Source: Sinohyriopsis cumingii (Eukaryota; Mollusca; Bivalvia; Unionida; Unionidae). From it: a stretch of DNA of 64,000 bases. Under the pieces are notes generated by a model. It did no database searches. It worked only from the letters and a program-made list of their open reading frames with translations, and was not told the DNA's origin. Location: NCBI GenBank assembly GCA_028554795.2, contig CM068838.1, positions 86,742,944-86,806,943 of the forward strand, given 5' to 3'. This document shows, one piece after another, positions 13,401 through 25,400 of the stretch; positions within the stretch are counted from its first letter, which is position 1; each line of letters starts with the position of its first letter. The position numbers were made by a program, and so were the translations under genes.

Positions 13401-16400
13401 TATGGTCGATATGGTAATCTACCATAAAAATGTCAGGGACTAGGATGCTATTGAAGGCATTTTTGTGCAGTACACCACTCCCTCGATAACTTGTGTCCAG
13501 ATAACTCACGATCCTGATTAAAACACAGTGTCCGGCATGTCTCCTGATTTTTTCCAAAGAAAATATATTTTAAATATCTTTCAAATATGCTGAATGTGAA
13601 AAAAAATACAATAAGAATTGGTAAATTAAACCTTGATACATTGCTCACATCATCATCGAAAATGGTGATTAATGCCCGTAAAGACTGAATCCATATTGTG
13701 AAATTTGCAAGTTCTAAATAAGATATCATAATTATATTATGTAAGTTTTTTTAATGATAAATAGTTGTCAATTTACTTTAAATAAACAGTCTGGTGAAAT
13801 AGCGATCAATGAAAACTTCTGGTAAATGCTAACAGGTGGCAAAAGAGAATGAAATATACACCAATTAAATGTCTTGCTATGTGAAAGGCAAATAGTACAG
13901 TAGGATTTGGTCAACCAAGGAGAAACAAATGGGAGTGGGGAGCAGCAAAATAGAGAAGTTGTGAAATGTAAGTTTTGGCCTCAAGGTCTCACAGCAGGGC
14001 TCAGTAAAAGTCTGGAACAGCCTTTGGGAGGCTGAGCTGGTAAGAAAAACACAATTAAAGAGCCCCACAGGAGTTTTAAAGCTTATTGCTTGTGTGAAGC
14101 AATCCCAAGAGCCTAGCAGAAGATGATATTATGGTACCGTATTTCATGTTATTTTTCATACCCTTTAATTTTTTGTACCATCAAGCCATACAAATAATAA
14201 TTAATTAATTCTATCATATTTTTTCGTACATCAAGTTTTATATTTTTTCAGTCATCCTATTATTTTTTGTACATAAAATGATCTACTGTGAAAATTTACT
14301 TTTGCCAAAGTGATAACAAAAAAAGTACAGTCCTTTAAATTTTACAGCTAAGAATAAGAGATAAAATCATTGTTTTAGTTTTTATTTATCTATTATTTTT
14401 ATTTCATTTTATTACAACTGACAGGTTCCCATTTCAAATGAATTCAGAAATATGCCAAAGTTCGATTTAGGTACATCAAACGACCAAGGTATTGTTTTGC
14501 TAAGCAGAGTAGTGACTAACTTTGGGCATGTTCTTAACCGAGGCACTGAATAGTGAAATGGGAGATTCAAGCAATATAACAATTATAGTTTATAATCATA
14601 CACGTAAGTCATTCATAAATTCTTTCTTTTATTTTTGTATTTCACTACATATTTTTGTTTTTATTTGCATCATGTAACAAACAGCGTCATAAAAATTGCT
14701 GACATATCACTTAGATACGCAAAATGACCAATTTATTCTTTGACGACTATATTTGGTATAATCCCACATGAGAAATATAAATATTTGTTTCCTCAATGAA
14801 ACACAAACCCGAATTATCTGTTATCTTCGTGTAAATATGTATCCGAGGCATCTAATAATGAAAAAATAAAATAAGAAAAAAAAAATATCCACCAATTATA
14901 AGTGTGTATAAAGCCCTTTGCTCATCTTACTCGGAAAGGGCAACTGTTTTGTTAACTGAGAATCTATTCACATTCACTTTATTGCCCTTCTTTGTCTGCT
15001 GTATCAATGAGAAAATATAATGATTGATGTATTTGTTCTCTTGTTGTCATTACAATATGTACCACTATCCATCAACAGCCAGACAACATCGTTAATGAGC
15101 GGTCTTGATTATGTCAGTCGTGTAACAAAGAAACGCGCACATTTAAAAATGAATTCAGAAGCCATCTGAGTTTATTTATCCAGTGAAAATAATATCTCAG
15201 TACAGGAAGACGTGAATACCACAGACCATTGGGCAAATATTATTGTCTTAATATAGTAATGCAGTAAAAACTATAAAAAAACTAGTTAGTTTTAATCATA
15301 AATGCAAAAGTCATTGACTCCATGAGTTCGATTTATGTATAGTTAATATCTTCAAAGATCTTGGTCTGTTTGCTTGGGCATGTCTTCATCATTAAGTTTC
15401 TTCAAACCCTGGCCAATGGGAGAGAATTTTATCCCACCACCATCTAAATGCACTGAACCACCAAACAAAAGGCAGAAAATTGGACCTGGACGGTCCAGAA
15501 AAGACAAAGGTGAAGCCCATCAGTTAAAGAGATTGTCAATGTAAAAGATGATGCTGAACTGCACAAATCAAATATTGATGCAGCAGATAATGCCATCATA
15601 CCAAAAGATACTAATGAAAAGTTGCCCATTGTTGCTGAAAAATTTCCTGAGCCTGCAGTAGACAAGCTGGACTACTGCAAAGATATGAGGGATATAAGCC
15701 AGTTTCCTGGTACTGCAAAGTCACCAGTAAGAGTAAAGTATATGAAATGGGACATTAACGATAAAATAAGAATTGTTGAGGAGGCAGAACTTTTTGGAAT
15801 TAGGTCCATAGCTGCAAGGTACCATCTCACACCAAGTACTTTATCAAGCTGGATGAAAATGGATTTTTCAAAAAATATTCAAAGGACAAAGAAAAGATCT
15901 ATTCCAGGTGCTGGCCAACCCATGATGTATTCGCATGAGAAGGAGCAGGAAATTTTATCCTGGTTACTCTGTATGTGGGTCTATCATGTGCCTGTAACAA
16001 TTGAGATGTTATAAAATTATGCTACTGCAGTTATTCAGGAGGAAAATCTAAAGTTTCAGGGCTCAAGAGGATGGTTTGATGGATTTTTCAAGCGAAATGG
16101 ACTAGCACTGAAATGTATAACTTCAATATCTCAAAAACTACCTCGAGACCTAGAGGAAAAAATAGACTGCTTTACCAGATAGATAAGAAGGCTGCGGGAG
16201 GATGAGGAATTTGATGAACATTTAATTGGAAATATGGATGAAACGCTAGTGTATTTCAACTTGGTTCCAGGAAACATAATTGAAAAGTTGGAACGAGAGG
16301 TGCGTATTAGAGGTACCGGCAGTGACAAGTGCCATTTAACTTGTGTATTGACATGCCTGGCGTCTGGTGACTTGTTGCCACCCAAGATAATCTTTCGTGG

Positions 16401-19400
16401 AAAAAGAAACTTAAAAAATCTAAAAAATCCCAAAGGGAGTTGTAGTGAAAGTTCAACAAAAAGCATGGATGGATGGACACCTAATGTTGGATTATATTGA
16501 TGAAGTTTGGAAAATACACACGAAGTGCACACCATTCTATTAGTGTTGGATTTATTCCATATCCATTTGACTGATGGAGTAAAAAAACTCCATGAAAAAA
16601 TCCAGAACAACAATGGCAGTAATCCCTGGTGGATGCACAAGTAAACTACAGCCACTGGATGCATATCTAAATAAGCCTTTCAAGGGACTGCTGTGGAAAA
16701 AATGGTCAATGTACATGAAGGACCAGGCTTCCAAAAATATTGCAACCAGGGAAGCTGGTGAGGAGGCAACCGAAAAAATTCCAGCGCCTTCAAAGCAACA
16801 GATGATTGACTGGATTTTTGAAGCCAGTGAAGAATTAAAGAAGCACGTGATAATCAGTAGCTTCAAAGTTACTGGCCTTTCAAATGTAATAAATGGTAGA
16901 GAGGACCACTACATAGGGAGTGACAATGCGGCTCCATTGGAAAGTTTTTCTAGTGATGAAGAATGTGAATGGTTTGAGGGTTTTGAGCTGGAAGACTTAT
17001 AAAACTCTTGCAAATTATGAATGTTTCACTGCATCATGTTTTTGTATTTGTTTTGTGCATACGTTCAACGTTGGATCACAAATTATATCCTTGAAAATAA
17101 CGTGTTTATAATACAAAAATATATTTTATATATGTTGCTTTGTTTTCCTCTCGCTCACTCTTAAATTCATTTGCCATTTTTTTCCAACTGGCTTCAGAAC
17201 AAGTATCAGTAGATTAATATTGTTCTCGAGCTAATGGGCTTGTTGTACACATTTTCAATACCCCATGGGTAGCCTCATTTCCCTACGTACAGCCTCCTTA
17301 ATCTGATCTGAAGTGGTTAATCTGGTCTTCAATCCAGTATTTTCTGGAAAAGACCAAGCTAAGGTCAAGCGTATTTAATTAGCATGTATGTTACATCTGC
17401 ATAGCCATGTGGCACAGTGACAATGGATCTCATAATTACAACCAAAAGGTTTTATTTATTCAAGTTTTATTTGCCAATGGAATATAATAGTGCTCTTGTA
17501 GTGTTTACATAAGGAATAACAACTGACAGGTAACTGAACAATAAAGAGTACTCTCTCTTTTATAACAACAGATTCTTAAGTTGTGAGCAGAATGAGACCA
17601 GATTTGTACATAAGTTTTGTACATTAGATTGTCAAGTGTCATGTGTTCCACAGGTCTTGTCCAAGTATGATCCCTTTATTTTTCATACACGGTCATTACC
17701 ACAAAATGATAATTCTTTATTTTACATATAGTTTTTCGTACACTGAAATTAATAATTATTTTTTCATGTTTGAAAAATAACAAGAAATACATAAATTTGA
17801 ATACAAACGTGATCCTTTTTTTGCCAAGAAAAATTTGTCTGCAACATAAAAGATCATTCTTTGAACATCACTTCCACCTGTGCAATGATGTATTCCCTTC
17901 TTAGTTAACTTGAACAAGTTTAGCACATAACTTTTGGTACGATGCTGATGTTGCTGGAAAAGTAATACCTGTGCCTCACCATGATTTTAAACAAAGACTA
18001 TTCACTACCAACCTTTAGATGTTCCAATGGCAATCTTGTAGAACTTGATTCCTGACTGTCCATCTGTGGCAAACCATGTGGCCTGTATGCCTTCATGGTC
18101 AGACTGCCAGACATAACCCTCTATTACTTCTTCCACATCTGATGACAGAGTACCCACATGGATCCAATGCATCTGAAACAGTACCAATGTCATGTCACTG
18201 AAACAGTACCAATGTCATGTCACATGTGTGCATGTGGATAATTGTTCTCAGTCCATCTGAAACAGTACCAATGTCATGTCATATGTGTGCATGTGGATAA
18301 TTGTTCTCAGTCCATCTGAAACAGTACCAATGTCATGTCATATGTGTGCATGTGGATAATTGTTCTCAGTCCATCTGAAACAGTACCAATGTCATATCAT
18401 ATGTGTGCATGTGGATAATTGTTATCAGTGTATCTGACAAGGTCAAGTTCCTACATGCACCAATATGTACTGGAAATAAAATCCATAGCTGCCTGAGTTT
18501 ATCTGGCTACAGAAAAAATACTGATTCTTAAAGCAAGTCTTCACTGAGAAAGTGTACAGCCAAACCTGTCCTAATGGTCACCTGCTCAAAATGGTCATTC
18601 ACATTTCCCCTTGGAAATTTCCTATATAAATATCCCATGTGAAATGCTCACAGGCCTTCTGCAGTCAGTGGCCAGTTGTTTCCTAACTAAACAATGGTTT
18701 GTCACTGCCTTAAGTTATTACTGGCTTTCCTGGACACAGTGACCATTCAGTATGTGTAAACAAAAAAAAATTCCTTCGAAAGAAGGATGGCATTGTTTAT
18801 ATAAAGGAATCAATATGCAATATTTCTCTTCTCACTTTTACTTGTACTCCAGTCTTGTTGAGAATGTAACTAAAAAATGTTAATATATCAAACTGAAAGT
18901 AGCGGCCCTGAGTGGCCGAGTGGTCTAAAGTGCTCTCCATTACAGATCACTGCCATCTCACCTCTGTCTGCATGGGTTCGAGTCTCCAATTCTGCCAATG
19001 TGGGTATGTGAGAAAGCTTGCCAGTAGCTTCTCGTGGATCAGTGGTTCTTTCCAGGATTTTCCCGGGTTCTTCCTCCACCATTAATAATGGCCGCCATGT
19101 ATAGCCTATCGTGTGCTGAAAAATGGCATTAAACCCAACAACAATCAAACTGAAACTGTTGCAGCTTTTGTAATAAGGGTAAAGAGTTGAAGCAATTCAG
19201 TTGCTGGATGATGGGAAAAAGTAGTTGTGCTATTGCAGCAGGTATGGAAGCCACCTTTTGTGTCACTGTAACACAAAGAGTTCTATATCTTCATCTATTT
19301 GACTGACAATGAAAGCTGTCTCTGTTTTTGAGATGAGATATGAGTGATGTCCCTTTTATTAGGGTCAGGAGTCATTCAATATTTAAAACTCATCTGTAAA

Positions 19401-22400
19401 AACGTTTTTTTTTATGGGTCAAAAAAAAAGAAGCCATACATGGCTTTTGTTAACCTCCTATTGATCACAGGCTTCTCACACAGGCTGTCCATCTTTTGAT
19501 CTCAGCATGCTGTGCAACTGGCCAGATATTTTAAAAGAGTAAACAGCTGTCTCCAAGTGATACTTACACAACTTGACTAAATTGAGTTAGTCCTGTCTCA
19601 AAGCTATATGCAAGTTGTCAATCCATAGTGAAATTCTTCTTCTATTATAGTGCAGAAAAGAAACTAAGATCAGTGATTATTTCAAGTCAAGTGGGATGAT
19701 TACATTTAAAGGATTAATTAAAGTGAGATCAGTGAATGGGGATGATTAAATTTATAGGATTGATTAAAGTGAGATCAGTGATTATTTCAAGTCAATGGGG
19801 ATGAATAAACTTATAGGATTGATTAAAGTGAGATCAGTGATTATTTCAAGTCAATAGGGATGATTAAATTTAAAGGATTGATTAAAGTGAGATCAGTGAT
19901 TATTTCAAGTCACTGGGGATGATTAAACTTAAAGGATTGATAAAAATGAGCAGGATACAGTAAACTTGTGTGGAAAATAAATTTGGGAGAGAACAACATA
20001 TACATGCATTTTATGATCTGTTGAATAGCGAACATAAAAATCTTAATAATAATAATAATAATAATAAAAATAATATTCAGTGCAAGGTATCTGTTCAAAA
20101 ACCAATTTTAAAAAGTGAACCAGCAGGTCTATCTGTTTTTCAAATGTGTATGTATGTATGTATGTATGTATGTATGTATGTATGTATGTATGGTGTTTAA
20201 TGGCACTACTACAAAATACTGGTTACAAGTTAAAAGTTAAATTCATAAATTGTAAAGATAAAGAATTCAGGATTTAACAGAATTTGAGGTACTAAGTTCA
20301 GAATATTTATAGATAAAAAACTGCAAAAGAATGATCATATTATCCATTCAGTGCCTGAATACTGACACAAATGCAAAACTCAACAAAGGCATAACAAGCA
20401 AATGGACTGACGGACACTGACAAATACTCCATGAAGTGCCTGAATACTGTCATAAATGCAAAGCTCTAAAAAGGCATGGCAAATAGATGGATTGACAGAC
20501 ATTGACAAATACTCCATGCTGTGTCTGAATACTGTCATAAATGCAAAGCTCTAAAAAGGCATGGCAAATAGATGAATTGACGGACATTGACAAATACTCC
20601 ATGCAGTGCCTGAATACTGTCATAAATGCAAAGCTCGAAAAAGGCATGGCAAATAGATGGATTGACAGACCTTGGCAAATACAATGGAACCCCACTATAA
20701 CGCGATAATTGGGGTCCACAAAATTGGATCGTGTTAATATCGGGGTCGCATTAATGCGGGGTTTTACAGTATTTTACTTTTTTTCAGAGAACATCTCACT
20801 GGCACATATACATGTATTCATGTCTATGGTATATGATGAATAGGGTATCAACACCGTTTACTATCGTGCTGTCGTGGCATTCAGTTCATCTATAATGTAT
20901 GTAATTCCATTGAAAAATTGTACACATATTTACAATATTCAATATTTTTTCCCCTGATCATTGTATCTGAATTCAACGTCTAATATATTGCATGAACAAC
21001 ACCGTTTACTTGCTGTCTAATATCGTACCATCAGGATCTGAAATTAATTCATAAAATATGTAATTCCATTACAAAAATTGCATATATATTAAACTATTCA
21101 ATAATTTTGTTACACATCATTATGTGTCTGAATTCAATGGAAAAAATTAACAGCAAAATTAGGTTAATAAAGACAAAGACGTGTACAGTTCATAACATTC
21201 CAGGGTCTATGAATGGTGTCTGTACAAATTTCATACTGCTAAAATTTTCTCATATGCGTTTCCGTGTACATTTATCCATTGCAAACTTCCAATAATTAAC
21301 GCTTGTACGCCTATTTGTTTGAACGACTACAACAAGAATAATTACAAATCAACACATGCTTTCAGCATGCATATAACTTTTACTTCAGATTTTGTGACTA
21401 TCGAAAGAAATGTGTGAAAACTACTATACTAATCATGGCGCAAAGTGTAGAGAACGATTTGCGTTTGTGAACTTGCTTTTCCATAATGGTTAAACATTTT
21501 TATAAAAAATTGGAAATTAGTAACGAGTTCATAAACAAACACCATACCCATGTAAAACCTGAGAACTAAGTGCAGTAGGCCTGCAATGGTCATGAGTCAC
21601 TTTTTAGAAAAAATGTAAAGCTGAATGCATGTACAATTTCATACCCTTTCAATTTCCAGCTAATAAAGCGGACATTATTTACTGGTCAACTGATTGCGTC
21701 TAATAACACTGCCAAATACAGCAAACATGTTGGCGGCTTTTGTTTTTTGATGTTTATTAAATTGTGAGAATCTTTATCAACCACCACAATGTCTGCTGCT
21801 TGTTTGCGTATGCACTTAAAGAAATACATGTCGGGTATTGTTTGAGCAACGATGGTGTACAGAATTAATTGAAGACAATCACAGAGATGACTTACTGGCT
21901 TTACTCATGGATCAGTAACAAGTAACATTTCTGATAATGTTTATTTTGGCATAACACTTCAAGAACCTGGTGAAATTATTAAATTTCAGAAGCCAAGCCA
22001 CGATCGTATTATATTTGAATTCATACTCGAACTCTTCCCCAAAGTGATAATAAACGTTTTACACATGATTTCTCTCACTTTTAAAAAGTATTTTTCCGGG
22101 TATGAGAAAAATACACATACAGGTATTTAAAATTTCAGGAACCTCACCATGATCATATTAGATATCGTATTATACTCGAATTCATACATGATCTCTTCCC
22201 CAAAATGATAATATTTTTTTTTTTGCACAAAGTGCAGAGAACGAATTGCATTGGTCAACTTGCGTTACTATAACAGTAAAATATTTTTATAAAAAAATAG
22301 GAAATTAATAACGAGTTCATAAGTAAACCCCATACATATGTAAAACCCGAGAACTAAGTGCAGTAGGCCTGCAATGGTCACTTTTATAAAAAAAAACTTT

Positions 22401-25400
22401 TTAAAGCTGAATGCATGTACAATTTCATACCATTTCAATTTCCAGCTAACAAAGCGGACATTATTTATTGGTAACATGTCTGATAATGTTTATTTTGGCA
22501 TAACATTTCAAGAACCTGGTGATTTTGTTAAATTTCAGAAGCTACACCACGATCGTATTATATTAAAATTCATACGTGAACTCTTCCCCAAAATGATAAT
22601 AAATGTTTTACACACTATTTCTCGTACTCAAAAAAAATATTTTTTCCCCGTATGAGAAATATACACATAAATGTATTTAAAATTTCAGGAACCACGCCAC
22701 GTTCATATTAAATTTGAATTCATACGCGATCTCTTCCCCATAAAGATAATAAATTTGTTATTCACTATTTCATGTACTTTGAACAAAAAATATTTTTTCA
22801 TGTGCGAATGAATATACGAAATTTCGGGAGCCATGCCACGACTGCGTTATATCCGAATTCGCGTCATAGCGGGGAGCATTATAAGGGGGTTGCACTGTAC
22901 TCCATGCAGTGCCTGAATACTGTCATAAATGCAAAGCTCTAAAAAGGCATGGCAAATAGATGGATGGAAGGACAAATACTCCTGGTTGTGGTGGGGAATA
23001 AAAATCAAGAATAATTCTTTCATTTTAGACTAATTACATGATCTGTATTCAGATATTTTATTCATGTCTACAAATGTAAGTATTTGGTGGGTTAAAAACA
23101 TCAAAAATATCTACCTCTGGCTTAGTATCATCAATAATAACACCATTAGTGTTGTAGGCTGCCACAAATTTTGCCTTGTTGATGGCCCCAACTCTCACTG
23201 TGTAACGTGCCCCTGAGATCAAGGATAATGTATCCTTGGTAAAAACAGACATACTGGCACTATTAGCTATTTTAAGCCAGTCACCTGAAGTCTCTGAAAA
23301 AACACAACAACAAAGATAAAAATGTAGACATATAATAATGATATTACTTCAAAGTTTCAGTTGAATTTATACTTGATTTTCCTATTCTCACAAGCTCCAT
23401 AATCTTGAAGTATTGACTATTTCCATTTTAAATAATCATTGCAACATTTGATGGTCGTTTGTTGTGGTAGTTTTATTATTAAAAAGTGTTTCATCTTAAC
23501 TAATACCAAAGTCTTTGAACACTGTTCCTTATTCTGGAAATTAACAACAAAATAATGAATCAATAGAAAATTGATCAAAGACCAAGTTTACCCACCCCCA
23601 TCCAAATGAAAGTCTCCTACATCTCGTATCAAAAGCTGAATCACTTAGTTGAATAAATTTGTCCAGTTAATAATGGTTCAATAAATTTGTCAGGTTAATA
23701 CTGGTTCACAATGATGCAACCTTAGCTTGAACTTGTTTATATATCAGTCTCTACCAAAAATGCCACAGACAATGAGGGTCATTATATCACAACCATGACA
23801 TCATCGTAGAAAGTTGCAATTGCTAATGACCATCTGCTGTTATAGTTAACGATACGACAAAATAAATAAATCAAATTATACCTTTATTACATTACAAGAA
23901 ACACTGTAATGAATAAACAGGCAATTCAGTATTGTACAATTAATAATGAAGTAATGAAGAAAACATAGCCATGTTTTAAGAAAAAGCCATAGCTACCTTT
24001 AGAAGGTACAGAATCAACTCCCTTTAATGGCAGATCCAAAACAGATGGGCAAGTAACACTATCAGCCATATACCAAGATGAAGATAAAATTTCACAAATA
24101 CTTCTTTATAAATGAAAAACAAAATTAAAAAGACGAAATTGTCTCTAGAAAAGCAGGTTTCTTTGACAAAAATAATAGCAATGTGTATGACAACAGAAGT
24201 CTGGAAGAGTTGTAAATTATTGATCCAGAGGAGCTAGTTAATGGCTAACAGCTGATTACTATAGATATTGGAAAATGTGGTGGACTAACTTTACTTCTCA
24301 GAAATTTGTGTACTGAGAAAAACTGGATATAAAATGTTATAAACTCATAGCAAATATAAATAGCTAAGTACTTTTACAACTGATAATTTCAAGTATTCTG
24401 CAGTGGACAATGATTTGATGTGTTATCAGAGACATTGTGTTCAGTTATATCAGTTTCTGCCCATGTACATCATTGCTGTGAGAATACAAGAATGCTATTT
24501 TATATGGCTGAAGACAGAATATGTTTTGTTAGACACTGTCTGCTGCAAAATGGGCATCATTTATAATAATTGCTGAATACAGGACTTGAGATAAATGATA
24601 AATATACAAGTAGAGCTACTTTTGTAAAAAAAAAATTATCTTTTATTTTGAATTCGTATCTTGTTTAGCACCATGCGAATAATGGCACACCATCCTAATC
24701 AATATGTAGAAGATATATGACTTTCTAAAATTTAAACACAGGACATAAACATAAATGACACTGTTAATGATAACATCATTGTCATGCCCATTGCAACAAG
24801 AAATGTTATACCATTGACAGGTAAGAGATAAGTAAATTAAGTTGGAGTTTCAGGAACTTAGAGATTGGGCCTTATTCAATGGAGTTAAACAAAACTAGTT
24901 TTACAAATAAATCACAAAATGTTTAGTAGCTTCTGTTGTAAAAATCTGGCATCATTTTCAAGGCTCTGTGATAATGACTTGCAATACCTTGCTTAGGAAA
25001 GCCAGAGTCCAAGAAAAGGAGAGAAGAAAAATATTCTCCCCTATTTAGTGTATACTCCCACAAGAGACAATATATTCTGAAAATCTAAACATACAAACAT
25101 AAAAACTGACAAAAACCCAATAAAAACAGATATTCAAATGAAACATGGTGTTTAACCCACATCAATCCATTGATGTATCCCCTTTGTATCTGACTTATGA
25201 AAATATAAAATGTTAAAAAATTTCATGGCAATGCTGTTGTAATTGCCAAACTAGTGACACCCGTGTCTCGTGTAGTTAATGCAGGTGTGCCAATAACCAT
25301 ATCAAGAAATACTGTGAAAACTGTTTGTCACAATCAAACCCAAAGAATAAGTGAAATTTGTTTCATTTTAACTATTACAAAAATGCCTAACATTTTTTGA

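Larger units (their letters stand above)
9760..13470 (-). other. Unidentified decayed coding-like block
   Basis: Base composition here is richer and less AT-biased than in neighbouring introns, and the minus strand gives several protein-like stretches in shifting frames: FSKWLFYGIDFSGELNRVTL (near 12850-12930), FKAGEVCRPFGVYLVDYANC (near 12210-12275), KIIYLVRTGKHQQ (near 11700) and HTLLGKMNDVLATMAV (near 11230-11280). Frames are broken by stops and by two internal arrays. I do not recognise the family. It may be a dead virus-like or self-replicating transposon, but that is inference. Confidence 0.4.

Noticed and set aside
13877..14068. Minus-strand frame resembling an RT tail
   Set aside because: Only a vague similarity; no conserved RT motif and no neighbouring retroelement sequence.
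18899..18980. tRNA gene
   Set aside because: A- and B-box-like words are part of a repeated SINE with target duplications; no tRNA cloverleaf is kept. The same applies to the heads at 31.3, 46.4, 52.1 and 53.4 kb.
23680..25300. Possible hidden exon in intron 14-13
   Set aside because: Exons 13 and 14 already join in phase (split GAG codon), and no frame with splice sites fits between them.
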